A stretch of 46,986 bases of DNA. It comes from Chloroflexota bacterium. GTDB lineage: Bacteria; Chloroflexota; Dehalococcoidia; UBA2985. Within the stretch, counting starts at the first letter, position 1; every line of letters begins with the position of its first letter. Below, piece after piece: positions 14,887 through 22,644 of this stretch. Both the position numbers and the translations under genes were made by a program. Location: positions 1 to 46,986 of the forward strand of contig JACQTZ010000010.1 of NCBI GenBank assembly GCA_016210515.1, written 5' to 3'. Below the pieces are notes generated by a model that did no database searches, was not told the origin of the DNA, and saw only the letters and a program-made list of their open reading frames with translations.

Positions 14887-15204
14887 CTACCAGCTGGACC
14901 GTGCAGCCGGGCGACGCTTGCTGAAGCAATCGCTGCAGTACACTGGGCGGTCGCCCCGAGGCTGAAATGGCACGGTGGTTTCCTTGCCACATTCGGCGCA
15001 TGTCACGGGGAACGACTGCCGCGGGCCTTGACTATAGCTACCACCGCCACCATTGCGCTCACTGCGCCGTGTCTGACGGCAGGACGCACAGCGCTTCGGC
15101 TCGTTGGTAAATCCCTTCATCGCGTGAAACGACTGGTCGTCCGCACTGAAGACAAAGGGCTGCCCACAGTCCTGGCATGTAAGGGTCTTGTCCTTATATT
15201 CCAT
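14887..15204 (-). CDS. Double zinc-ribbon protein, 105 aa
   Basis: ATG 15204 with AAAGGAGGT upstream. The N-terminal ribbon is Cys-Gln-Asp-Cys ... Cys-Ala-Ser-Cys with Phe-Thr-Asn-Glu-Pro-Lys-Arg between (the probable zinc-ribbon family of Pfam zf_Tbcl type). The C-terminal ribbon is Cys-Ala-Glu-Cys ... Tyr-Cys-Ser-Asp-Cys-Phe (CxxC-x20-CxxC type). A Gly/Ser linker joins them. It ends Arg-Ser-Ser-Trp, much like the RRM protein's Gly-Ser-Arg-Trp tail. Probably a nucleic-acid-binding accessory protein co-expressed with the RRM gene. Confidence 0.85.
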   Translation of the reverse strand: MEYKDKTLTCQDCGQPFVFSADDQSFHAMKGFTNEPKRCASCRQTRRSERNGGGGSYSQGPRQSFPVTCAECGKETTVPFQPRGDRPVYCSDCFSKRRPAARSSW

Positions 15205-15369
15205 CGGTGACCTCCTTTCTTCTATTAGTTGGCGAGAGACTGGTCACCGATACCGAGGATGCTCAAGACAGTCCGGCGGGCACCAAGGACACCTTTGACG
15301 GGCCGAGGAAAGCAGGAGGGACGCTCTACTAATCGGGTTCTGGGACTCAAACTACTGCCACCGTTGGAC

Positions 15370-15398
15370 AGTATACCACAAGTTGCAAGGGGTTGCAC
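15370..15398 (-). promoter_or_regulatory. Candidate promoter for zinc-ribbon/RRM genes
   Basis: On the minus strand, GTGCAA (15393-15398), 17 nt, TATACT (15370-15375). The -10 is good and the -35 poor. It would give a 5' UTR of about 155 nt, a length typical of cold-shock mRNAs; that link is inference. Confidence 0.4.
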
Positions 15399-15481
15399 AT
15401 ATTGCTTTAGGCCGAACCTCCTCTCGTGAATCCAGGAGGCATCCAACCCTGTCCGATGTGCATTCCGAATGGCGGCTTGCT

Positions 15482-16189
15482 TCAGGTGGGCCTGGCCCCC
15501 CAGATGGCCGACCCCAGCCTGACCAGGGTTGCGCCCTCTTCAATGGCAACCTCAAAGTCGCCGCTCATGCCCATGGAGAGCCCGAGAGCAGCGCCGCGAT
15601 AAGGCTCGAGCCCGCACAGGCCATCTCGAAGCTCTCTCAGCATCCTGAAATAGGGTCTCGCCGCCTCGGGATTGTCCAGGTTTGGAGGGACCGTCATCAG
15701 TCCCGCCAGTCCAAGGTGCTGGCAGGTAGCGACGAACTGGGCAAGCTCTACCACCTGGTCCGGCCTCACGCCCTCCTTGGTAGTCTCAGCGCCCAGGTTC
15801 ACCTCTATGTAGATGGGGATATGCCGGCCTAGCTCCCTGGCGACACTGTCTATCCTGCTGGCCAGGCGAATGCTGTCCAACGTCTGGATGACGTCGAACA
15901 GGGCAACGGCACGCCGCACCTTGTTGCTCTGAAGGTGTCCAATGAGGTGAAGGCTGACCAGTTGCCCTGGCCTCTCCTGGTCTTTGAATTTGGCCTCAGC
16001 CTCCTGGACCTGGTTCTCGCCTACGTGGGTAATGCCCAGGGCGATGGCTTGCAGCACTCTCTCTCGCGAGACCTGCTTGGATGCTCCCAGCACCGTAACC
16101 TGAGTCGCGTCGCGCCCAGCCTGCTGTGCGGCCCTGGCAATCCGCTCGCGAACTGCCTCGATGTGAACGCGAATATCGTTCTGTGTCAT
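15482..16189 (-). CDS. PLP homeostasis protein, YggS/PROSC family
   Basis: 235 aa, the family's normal length. An alanine-racemase-like TIM barrel that binds pyridoxal phosphate and buffers the vitamer pool in the cytoplasm. Lys38 in Leu-Gly-Ala-Ser-Lys is the PLP Schiff-base residue. Also seen: Gly-Glu-Asn-Gln-Val-Gln-Glu, Leu-His-Leu-Ile-Gly-His-Leu-Gln-Ser-Asn-Lys, and the phosphate-binding Gly-Leu-Ser-Met-Gly-Met-Ser-Gly-Asp-Phe near the end. In many bacteria this gene precedes cell-division genes; here it stands alone on the minus strand. Confidence 0.93.
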   Translation of the reverse strand: MTQNDIRVHIEAVRERIARAAQQAGRDATQVTVLGASKQVSRERVLQAIALGITHVGENQVQEAEAKFKDQERPGQLVSLHLIGHLQSNKVRRAVALFDVIQTLDSIRLASRIDSVARELGRHIPIYIEVNLGAETTKEGVRPDQVVELAQFVATCQHLGLAGLMTVPPNLDNPEAARPYFRMLRELRDGLCGLEPYRGAALGLSMGMSGDFEVAIEEGATLVRLGSAIWGARPT

Positions 16190-16325
16190 GGTTTGACCCT
16201 GGTGTCATTATGCTACATGGGAGTCACCCGCGTCCAACCTTCCCCCCCCCAAAATGGGGGGGAAGGGGCAGGGAGGCACACTACTTGCCCGAACGACAAC
16301 AAGCTACTCTTTCGGAGACACCGCA

Positions 16326-17291
16326 CTAGGGTATCAGGAGCAGTTTGCCGATGGTCATACGCCCCTGGAGCTGGCGGTGTGCCTCGGCGGCGTTCCTCAG
16401 TGGGAACTTGCCGTGGATGTGGAGATGGAGCCGGCCGGACTTGACCCACCCCAGGACGTCGCCTGCCCGTTGCAGCAGCTCCTCTCGCGTGGCCGTGTAA
16501 GTCCCCAGGTTGGGCCGAGTCAGGTAAAGGGCCTTCCGGCCAAGGATGGAGGAGTTAAGGGCCGGAACGGGGCCGCTGGCCTGACCGTACAGGGCCATGC
16601 AGCCACGGGGCGCAAGACAGGCTATGCCCTTGTCGAAGGTGGTGAGCCCCACGGCGTCGTAGACCACCTGGACGCCCTTTCCATCGGTGAGCTTGTTGAC
16701 CTCCGCTTCAAAGTCCTCTGTGGTGTAGATAATCACGTGGTCGGCTCCGGCCTCAGATGCCAGCCTGGCCTTGTCTTCGGTGGAGACCGTTCCAATCACT
16801 CGAGCGCCCAGGGACTTGGCCATCTGGGTCAGCAGCAGGCCGACGCCTCCCGCCGCCGCATGAACCAGACAGGTGTCGCCAGGCTTCAAGGGATAGGTGG
16901 AATGGGAAAGGTAGTGGGCGGTCATGCCCTGGAGCATTGCGGCGGCGCCCGATTCGGCATCCAGGCCCGATGGCAGCTTTACCAGTCGCCAGGATGGCAC
17001 GACTACCTTCTCCGCATACGCTGCACCAGCGCCTGTGTATGCCACCAGGTCTCCCACCTTCACCTCTGAGACTCCTTCCCCCACTTGAATTACCGTGCCG
17101 GCGGCTTCCCCTCCGGGGATGGCAGGAGGGGCTGGAAGGTTGGGGCCTGAGCGGAAGCCCACGTCCATGTAGTTGACGCCGATGGCTTTCACCTCTACCA
17201 GTGTCTGGCCAGGTCCTGGCCTGGGGTCTGGAACATCCCTGTACGTGAGGACCTCTGGCCCGCCGACCTGGGTGATCTGAATGGCTTTCAT
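16326..17291 (-). CDS. NADPH:quinone oxidoreductase, zeta-crystallin type
   Basis: 321 aa, full length, ATG 17291 with a strong TAAGGAGGA. Medium-chain dehydrogenase/reductase without zinc ligands. The GroES-like N-terminal domain has Pro-Gly-Pro-Gly-Gln and Gly-Val-Asn-Tyr-Met-Asp. The Rossmann domain has His-Ala-Ala-Ala-Gly-Gly-Val-Gly, followed by Gly-Ala-Arg-Val-Ile-Gly-Thr-Val-Ser-Thr. The family reduces quinones or enones with NADPH. Physiological substrate unknown. Confidence 0.9.
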   Translation of the reverse strand: MKAIQITQVGGPEVLTYRDVPDPRPGPGQTLVEVKAIGVNYMDVGFRSGPNLPAPPAIPGGEAAGTVIQVGEGVSEVKVGDLVAYTGAGAAYAEKVVVPSWRLVKLPSGLDAESGAAAMLQGMTAHYLSHSTYPLKPGDTCLVHAAAGGVGLLLTQMAKSLGARVIGTVSTEDKARLASEAGADHVIIYTTEDFEAEVNKLTDGKGVQVVYDAVGLTTFDKGIACLAPRGCMALYGQASGPVPALNSSILGRKALYLTRPNLGTYTATREELLQRAGDVLGWVKSGRLHLHIHGKFPLRNAAEAHRQLQGRMTIGKLLLIP

Positions 17292-17761
17292 ACTCTTTTC
17301 CTCCTTAGTTCTGGTGTAGTGTCCCTAAGTTCACAGTATATGTTATTCCTACAAAAATGCAGCGACAATTTTCTCCTTCCCAAAGGAGAGGATTGAGGTG
17401 GGGGTGCTCATCCCCATCACTTCGGCAAGTCCGACTCCATCGGATTCCGTACGGAGTCGGAGCTCAGTGCAAACTCTGGCCTTCCCCCTTCGAGGGGGAA
17501 GGGATGATAGGACACTAGAAGCTATTCGGAAAACCCTCACCCCCTGTGTCCCCCGCTCCCTTGCCAAGGGGGCGGGGGAGAAAAAGGAACCTGAGGGACA
17601 CCCTCAGACTCCCGTCCCTTCGGCAGGCTCAGGGTAAACTCGGGGCTTCGCCCCTCTGGACTCCCCTTTTCCCGCAGCCTCCTAAGAGCTGGTCTGCAAT
17701 TGCTTCTAGCCAATGCTGGGGAGACGCGCAGGGGCAAATCATCCTCCGGGTGCTGTGAGAA
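17292..17761. other. Intergenic repeat region
   Basis: No gene. It contains palindromic families seen elsewhere: a GGGGAAGG-type block (17378-17510), a CGGCAGGCTCAGGG unit (17616-17640) and a GGGGCTTCG element (17642-17689) repeated at 34461-34510. Confidence 0.65.
17642..17689. repeat. GGGGCTTCG...GCAGCCTnCTAA element, copy 1
   Basis: About 48 bp beginning GGGGCTTCGCCCCTCTG and ending CGCAGCCTCCTAAGAGC. The copy at 34461-34510 aligns along the whole length with a few substitutions and single-base gaps. Confidence 0.7.
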
Positions 17762-18814
17762 TCAACGCCGGGCGACCCTCAGCCGCTCCTTCATCACCGA
17801 TTCCACCACCTCCAGAGCCGTTTCGATGTCTGCCTCATCGATGCCGTAGTGGGTCACCATCCGCACCTTGGTCCCGTAGGGGTGATGTCCCAGCACCCCT
17901 CGCTCCTCCAACCGCCGCAGGAAGCTGGGAACGTCCCCGTCGGCCAGCTGGAATATGACGATGTTGGTCTGAATGCGGGCGGGGTCCAGGATGATGCCTG
18001 GAATACGGCTCAGCCCCTCGGCAAGCCTGCGGGCGTTGTGGTGGTCCTCTGCCAGCCGTCCCACCATCTCGTCCAGGGCCACCAGGGCAGGCGCGGCGAG
18101 AACGCCCACCTGACGCATGCCTCCTCCCAGGGTATTGCGAGCACGGCGCGCCCTCTGGATGAACTCATTGCTGCCACAGATGATGGAGCCTACGGGACAG
18201 GACAGCCCTTTGGAGAAGCAGAACATGAACGAGTCCACGGAGCGCACCAGCTCCCTGGGGGGCACGCCCAGGTACACAGCGGCATTGAACAGGCGCGCAC
18301 CGTCCAGGTGCACCGCCACGTCTCTTTGATGGGTGATGCCAGCGATGGTGTCGATGTACTCTGGAGTGAGGACGGCGCCGCTACACCGGTTGTGGGTGTT
18401 CTCCAGGCAGACCACGGCGGTGCGAGGATACCTGGAAGAGGAAGGGCGAATGGCCGCTTCCACCATCTCCGGGTCCATGGTGCCGTCCTCGGCATTGGGT
18501 AGCTGGCGGTAGGCCACGCCACCGAAGGCAGAGACACTGCCGTATTCATAGATATAGACGTGAGACTGGTCTCCCACGATTATCTCGTCGCCCCGCTGGC
18601 AGTGGCTCAGCAGGGAGGCCAGGTTGGCCATGGTGCCGCTGGGTACAAACACCGCCGCCTCCTTGCCCATCAGGTCGGCAACCACCTCTTGTAAGCGGTT
18701 CACCGTTGGGTCGTCGCCCCAGCCATCGTCGCCCACTTCAGCGGTGGCCATGGCCTGGCGCATAGCCGGGGTGGGATGGGTCACGGTATCGCTGCGAAGG
18801 TCGATCTGCCTCAT
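17762..18814 (-). CDS. ltaE: Low-specificity threonine aldolase
   Basis: PLP enzyme that splits threonine/allo-threonine to glycine and acetaldehyde. ATG 18814 is chosen because AGGAGGTG lies just upstream; the longer start at 18835 lacks one. 350 aa. Motifs: Asp-Leu-Arg-Ser-Asp-Thr-Val-Thr at the N-terminus, Pro-Ser-Gly-Thr-Met-Ala-Asn near 58-64, His-Leu-Asp-Gly-Ala-Arg (Asp171, cofactor N1 partner), and Phe-Ser-Lys-Gly-Leu (Lys202, Schiff base). Single gene, divergent from the methyltransferase. Confidence 0.93.
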   Translation of the reverse strand: MRQIDLRSDTVTHPTPAMRQAMATAEVGDDGWGDDPTVNRLQEVVADLMGKEAAVFVPSGTMANLASLLSHCQRGDEIIVGDQSHVYIYEYGSVSAFGGVAYRQLPNAEDGTMDPEMVEAAIRPSSSRYPRTAVVCLENTHNRCSGAVLTPEYIDTIAGITHQRDVAVHLDGARLFNAAVYLGVPPRELVRSVDSFMFCFSKGLSCPVGSIICGSNEFIQRARRARNTLGGGMRQVGVLAAPALVALDEMVGRLAEDHHNARRLAEGLSRIPGIILDPARIQTNIVIFQLADGDVPSFLRRLEERGVLGHHPYGTKVRMVTHYGIDEADIETALEVVESVMKERLRVARR

Positions 18815-18894
18815 GGGAGCACCTCCTCTGCTCAATCCATTCTACCAGCATACCTTGCCAGTTGCCAGGCGGCCCGTTAGTATGGGGATGAGTT

Positions 18895-19572
18895 GTGAGC
18901 ACACTTATCAGCATGAGGAGCAAAGAACAGGACTCCATGAGCGATGAGGAGCGCGGGGAGTGGGAGCGCCGGTGGACTGAGGGCGACTACCACGCCCGAA
19001 GCGAGCCGACGCCCCTGGTGTCTGAGTGGGCGTGGCGTCTACCCAAAGGGCGTGCCCTGGACCTGGCCTGCGGGAACGGTCGTGACGCCCTTCACCTGGC
19101 GGAGTTGGGGTTCGACGTGGACGCGGTGGACATCGCTCCGGCGGCCCTGAAGCTAGCCCGGGACGCCGCCCGGGAGCGGGGGCTGGCCGTTCACTTCATT
19201 CTCGCAGACCTGGATGTGTACACCCTGCCCGCCGAGACCTACGACCTGATTATCATCAGCTTCTATATGAATCGTGAGCTGGTTCCCAGGGTCAAGGATG
19301 CCCTGAAGCCTGGGGGCTTCGTGTTCCATCAACAGCACTACCGCACCAACTACCATGTGGGAGGCCCCAAGGACGCGCAGTTCCGCCTTCGTCCCAACGA
19401 GCTACTTCACCTGTTCATGGACTTCCGCGTGCGCTACTTCTCGGAGTGTCTCGAAGAGGAGGAGGGCCGGCTGGTGGCCGTGGAGCGGTTGGTGGCCCAG
19501 AAGCCTCCCACATCCGAAGAGCCCCTGCCTGCCAGCCAGGGACATGCTCTGCCAACGTTCACCACGGGTTGA
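18895..19572 (+). CDS. SAM-dependent methyltransferase, TehB-like
   Basis: Class I methyltransferase. Motif I is Ala-Leu-Asp-Leu-Ala-Cys-Gly-Asn-Gly-Arg-Asp (SAM binding), followed by the acidic strand Val-Asp-Ala-Val-Asp-Ile. Later come Ile-Leu-Ala-Asp-Leu-Asp and Leu-Lys-Pro-Gly-Gly-Phe. It resembles the tellurite/thiopurine resistance group. The start is uncertain: GTG 18895, ATG 18913 or ATG 18937; the latter two would remove a poorly conserved N-terminus. Substrate unknown. Confidence 0.8.
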   Translation: MSTLISMRSKEQDSMSDEERGEWERRWTEGDYHARSEPTPLVSEWAWRLPKGRALDLACGNGRDALHLAELGFDVDAVDIAPAALKLARDAARERGLAVHFILADLDVYTLPAETYDLIIISFYMNRELVPRVKDALKPGGFVFHQQHYRTNYHVGGPKDAQFRLRPNELLHLFMDFRVRYFSECLEEEEGRLVAVERLVAQKPPTSEEPLPASQGHALPTFTTG

Positions 19573-19654
19573 GCTGCACGGGTAGTAAGCCGTAAGCAAG
19601 CATCCGGCTTCCTTCTGAGTGCCCGGGAGAGGCCGCGATGTTGCCGTAGAAATC

Positions 19655-19685
19655 CGACAGTCCATGTACACTCATGGACATGTCG
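19655..19685. promoter_or_regulatory. Hairpin / operator-like inverted repeat
   Basis: CGACA-GTCCATG pairs with CATGGAC-A-TGTCG around loop TACACT (one bulged A). The left flank AAATCCGACAGTC (19650-19662) also pairs with GACTGTCGGATATTT (19743-19757), so two mutually exclusive foldings are possible. There is no U-run, so it is not an obvious terminator. Confidence 0.5.
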
Positions 19686-19769
19686 AATCTCACACTGATG
19701 CACTGGCGTGGGAACTGCACATACCCCTCACGAAAGGAGCCTGACTGTCGGATATTTACGGGGAATACC

Positions 19770-19798
19770 TTGACAAACTGACGTGGACGTAGTATAAG
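19770..19798 (+). promoter_or_regulatory. Sigma-70-type promoter of the DUF35/thiolase operon
   Basis: TTGACA (19770-19775), 17-nt spacer, TATAAG (19793-19798). It predicts a start near 19806 and a 5' UTR of about 110 nt. Confidence 0.75.
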
Positions 19799-19917
19799 CG
19801 CGGTACACCTGCGACGACATCGCACTCTTGTGCACATCAGGGGCGATGTTTCCGGGTTCTGACTCGGTCCACACGGGTTGAACGTACACACTGGCGGTTC
19901 TGAGAAGGAGGTGTGAA

Positions 19918-20361
19918 TTGCCTAAACAGTCCCCCATACCCGATGAGTTGGATAAGCCCTTTTGGGATGCCTGTAACGAGGGCCGGCTGGTAATCCAGAA
20001 TTGCAAGACCTGCAACAGGCTGCAACACCCACCGCAGCCAACGTGCTTACAGTGCGGCTCAGCGAGTAATCTGGAGTGGAAGCAGGTGAGTGGACGAGGC
20101 AGGATATACGGCTACGGTGTGATGTATGACTGTCCGGTTACAATCCTCGCGGCCGATCAGCCCTTCAACATTGCAGTGGTGCAGTTGGAAGAGGACCCGA
20201 GCATCAACATGCTGTCCCATCTTCCAGGCACTCCGGTGGACCAGGTTCCCGTGGGGGCTTCAGTACAGGTGGAGTTCGAGACCACTCCGACGACCGGGCA
20301 AAAGGTCCCCGAGTGGCGGGTTGTGAGCACTAGGCCGGCTGCTCCTGGGGGTAGGCGCTAG
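19918..20361 (+). CDS. DUF35 zinc-ribbon/OB-fold protein, thiolase partner
   Basis: 147 aa from TTG 19918, strongly supported by AAGGAGGTG. The rubredoxin-like zinc ribbon Cys-Lys-Thr-Cys ... Cys-Leu-Gln-Cys (residues 29-46) is followed by an OB fold containing Gly-Arg-Gly-Arg-Ile-Tyr-Gly-Tyr and Pro-Phe-Asn-Ile-Ala-Val-Val-Gln-Leu. DUF35 proteins form complexes with thiolase or HMG-CoA-synthase-like enzymes and channel acyl-CoA. It is followed 51 nt later by just such a thiolase-like gene, which fits a two-subunit acyl-CoA thiolase or acetoacetyl transferase. Confidence 0.88.
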   Translation: MPKQSPIPDELDKPFWDACNEGRLVIQNCKTCNRLQHPPQPTCLQCGSASNLEWKQVSGRGRIYGYGVMYDCPVTILAADQPFNIAVVQLEEDPSINMLSHLPGTPVDQVPVGASVQVEFETTPTTGQKVPEWRVVSTRPAAPGGRR

Positions 20362-20412
20362 ACTCACGTGTCTGTCCGCTCAAGATAGAAACGTACAACA
20401 AGGAGGCAGACA

Positions 20413-21750
20413 ATGGCACCAAGTCAAACTCAGGCTGCACCACCTTCGATGTATCGAAGCACGGAAGGGCTGGGAGTATGGGAGCACCGGGGGAAGGTAG
20501 CGGTGGTCGGCATAGGGATCTCCCCCACTGCCCGGCGCTGGGACGGAAGACCTGAGACCACCGTGGGCGCCTGGAGTATAGAGGCGCTCCGAAATGCCAT
20601 GCAGGACGCAGGGGTTTCGCCGGACCAGGTGGATGGATTGGTTATGACCCCAGAGACCGCCACGGGCTCTCCCTGGCCGACAGGCGACCCTATTCCTGAA
20701 AGCTTTACCCGAAAGTTTAAGCCTGGGGCCAATCCCCTGGACGGTCTCACAGGGATGAGCACGGAATGGATTCTCAATAACATGCCGGAGCTGAAGAACG
20801 TCAAGTTCACCATGTATGGTCCGGGATGCATGTCTAACTCCCTGGTGGTTGCTGCCCAGGCCGTGGGTTCTGGTCTCACCAATACCTGCCTGGTGCTGAG
20901 GGGTTGGCACAACCTGGCAGGCCGGTACTACGTGGGACAACAGGGTCGCGCTGAGGATACCGTTGCCGGGCCTGCCAAGTGGCAAAATCCCTGGGGCACT
21001 GTGGCGTGTTACAACACAGCCATGATCTGCGACCAGTACTGCCGGAAGTACGGCAAGAACCACGATATGATGGCCCCTTTTGTGGTGAACGAGAGAAGGA
21101 ATGGCCTCATGTTTCCCGAGGGGTTTTTCTACCAGCACCGGCCGGAGCCGATAACCGTGGAGGACTACCTGAGTGCGCGGTGGATAGCCAAGCCGGCGAA
21201 CCTCTTCGATAACGACCTGCCCATCTGTGTTTCCGCGGCCTTCCTCTTCACCACCCCTGAACGGGCCAGAGACATGAAGCAGAGGCCCGTCTACATTCTC
21301 AACCACTGCTCCACCACGCCTCGTCCTCCAGGACGGAGTACCGTCCAAACCCTGGAGGAGTGGCAAGCCTACAGCGACAGTACGGGTCGGAAGGTATACG
21401 AGGGCTCGGGGATTCGCCCCAGTGACCTCTCCTTCGAAAACATGTACGACGGCTTTACCCTTTTCCATCAGTTCCACCTGGAGGGCATACGGTACGCTGG
21501 CGTGCAGCCGGGGGAGGCCTTGGACTTTTACCAGACAGACATCAGCATTGAGGGGCCGAATCCTGTCTCGCCCAGCGGCGGCAACACCGGTAGTGGACGC
21601 ACCCGTTTCTGGTTGCACGTCGACAGCATTCAGCAGCTACAGCAACGGGCAGGCAGGCGGCAGATCAAGAAGAAGGCGGAGATTGGTATCTCTGGTGCTT
21701 TCATGCCGCAGTGGGTACACACCCTGGTGTGGAGCACCACTCCTGGCTAG
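20413..21750 (+). CDS. Thiolase-superfamily protein (SCP-x-like)
   Basis: 445 aa, ATG 20413 with AAGGAGG at 20399-20405. Residues 25-45 (Lys-Val-Ala-Val-Val-Gly-Ile-Gly) and Gly-Val-Ser-Pro-Asp-Gln-Val-Asp-Gly-Leu are typical of the SCP-x thiolase group. The nucleophile region is Gly-Pro-Gly-Cys-Met-Ser-Asn-Ser (Cys conserved). Near the C-terminus Ser-Pro-Ser-Gly-Gly-Asn-Thr-Gly replaces the usual Gly-Gly-x-x-x-Gly-His-Pro, so the catalytic His appears to be missing; in this group that is often seen in lyase-type or non-canonical members. Functions with the DUF35 protein; substrate unknown. Confidence 0.83.
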   Translation: MAPSQTQAAPPSMYRSTEGLGVWEHRGKVAVVGIGISPTARRWDGRPETTVGAWSIEALRNAMQDAGVSPDQVDGLVMTPETATGSPWPTGDPIPESFTRKFKPGANPLDGLTGMSTEWILNNMPELKNVKFTMYGPGCMSNSLVVAAQAVGSGLTNTCLVLRGWHNLAGRYYVGQQGRAEDTVAGPAKWQNPWGTVACYNTAMICDQYCRKYGKNHDMMAPFVVNERRNGLMFPEGFFYQHRPEPITVEDYLSARWIAKPANLFDNDLPICVSAAFLFTTPERARDMKQRPVYILNHCSTTPRPPGRSTVQTLEEWQAYSDSTGRKVYEGSGIRPSDLSFENMYDGFTLFHQFHLEGIRYAGVQPGEALDFYQTDISIEGPNPVSPSGGNTGSGRTRFWLHVDSIQQLQQRAGRRQIKKKAEIGISGAFMPQWVHTLVWSTTPG

Positions 21751-21875
21751 GCTTGTGGCTTGAGGCGGTAGACAACCAAACTTGTGGGCTGCTTCCAGGC
21801 GGGGGGGGCAGCCCACAAGCACAATACGACGGCTGCGTAAAGGGCTGAACGGTGGTTGCCCAGGGCAGGCTCTGC

Positions 21876-22421
21876 CTACACGCTGGGATCGGTGAACCTG
21901 TCCCGGTCGGGGTCTTCCAGGCCCGCTTCTTTGAACTCCTGTGCATAGCGCTGGTAGTCCGATGTGTACTTCTCCAGCATCTGGATGTGACGATCCGTGA
22001 TCTGGCGACGTACCTCCCCAGGCGAGCCCGTGACCAGGGAGTAAGGTGGAACCTCCACCCGCTCCAGGACGACTGAACCAGCCCCGATTATGGAGTGGTG
22101 GCGAACGGTGGTGTAGCCGTTGACCGTGGCGCCGTTCCCTATCAGGCAGTGGTCTTCCACCGTGGTAGCGTGACACATCACGTGGTGGCCGACGGTGATG
22201 TAGTCGCCGTAGGTGCATTCGGCATCTGCGTGGATGACGCAGTTGTCCTGGATGTTGACGAACCTGCCTATCTTGATTCTGTGCTCGTTGCCCCGAATGA
22301 CAGCGCCAGGCCACACACTGGAGCCTTCCCCTATCTCCACGTCACCCACAACGTAGGCCGCCTCGCTGACAAAGGCCGTGGGATGAATCCGTGGCCTCTT
22401 GTCCCCAAAGCTCCGTATCAC
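21876..22421 (-). CDS. Gamma-carbonic-anhydrase-like hexapeptide-repeat protein
   Basis: Left-handed beta-helix protein. The frame is open back to a GTG at 22448, but that codon directly abuts the tRNA-Pro CCA end. The GTG at 22421 has AAGGAGG a few bases upstream and gives the usual family start Met-Ile-Arg-Ser-Phe-Gly-Asp-Lys-Arg-Pro. 181 aa. Hexapeptide turns run from Val-Gly-Asp-Val-Glu-Ile-Gly onward. Candidate zinc His residues lie in Ile-His-Ala-Asp, Val-Gly-His-His and Cys-His-Ala-Thr, three His in the expected spacing. Carbonic anhydrase activity is likely but not certain. Confidence 0.87.
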   Translation of the reverse strand: MIRSFGDKRPRIHPTAFVSEAAYVVGDVEIGEGSSVWPGAVIRGNEHRIKIGRFVNIQDNCVIHADAECTYGDYITVGHHVMCHATTVEDHCLIGNGATVNGYTTVRHHSIIGAGSVVLERVEVPPYSLVTGSPGEVRRQITDRHIQMLEKYTSDYQRYAQEFKEAGLEDPDRDRFTDPSV

Positions 22422-22448
22422 TACACCCTCCTTGGGATCTATGAACAC

Positions 22449-22523
22449 TGGTCGGGGCGACTGGATTTGAACCAGCGACCTCTTGGTCCCGAACCAAGCG
22501 CGCTACCGCTGCGCCACGCCCCG
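22449..22523 (-). tRNA. tRNA-Pro (CGG)
   Basis: On the minus strand: acceptor CGGGGCG pairs with CGCCCCG, D-arm GGCGCAGCGGTAGCGC, anticodon arm CTTGG-TTCGGGA-CCAAG (anticodon CGG), T-arm with GGTTCAAATCC, discriminator A, encoded CCA. The 3' end sits 27 nt upstream of the carbonic-anhydrase-like start codon, so the two are probably one transcript. Confidence 0.96.
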
Positions 22524-22559
22524 ACCACCCCATTATACTTCATTCCAGGCCAAACGACG

Positions 22560-22588
22560 TTGACTTATCAGCCACGAGCACCTATGCT
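22560..22588 (+). promoter_or_regulatory. Promoter of the membrane-Fe-S/PCYCGC/selenoprotein operon
   Basis: TTGACT (22560-22565), 17 nt, TATGCT (22583-22588). About 75% of the 29-bp block is identical to the promoter at 44575-44603, including the spacer, so the two may share a regulator. Confidence 0.6.
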
Positions 22589-22613
22589 TAATAATAAGGT
22601 TGTGAATTCTTGT

Positions 22614-22644
22614 GCCCAGGTCGTGGTCTGACCTGTGGGCTTTT
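22614..22644 (+). promoter_or_regulatory. Leader hairpin with U-run (attenuator-like)
   Basis: GCCCAGGTC pairs with GACCTGTGGGC (2-nt bulge) around GTGGTCT, followed by TTTT. It lies about 20 nt after the predicted transcription start and 125 nt before the gene, which is the position of an attenuator rather than an end-of-gene terminator. Confidence 0.5.

Larger units (their letters stand above)
19573..19917. other. Regulatory intergenic region before the DUF35/thiolase operon
   Basis: 345 bp with no gene, but with a hairpin (19655-19685), a long-range inverted repeat (19650-19662 with 19743-19757), a consensus promoter (19770-19798) and a strong Shine-Dalgarno at 19905-19913. Confidence 0.6.

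Noticed and set aside
20380..21618. 412-codon minus-strand frame
   Set aside because: Antisense to the thiolase-like gene, which has a strong ribosome site and family motifs.
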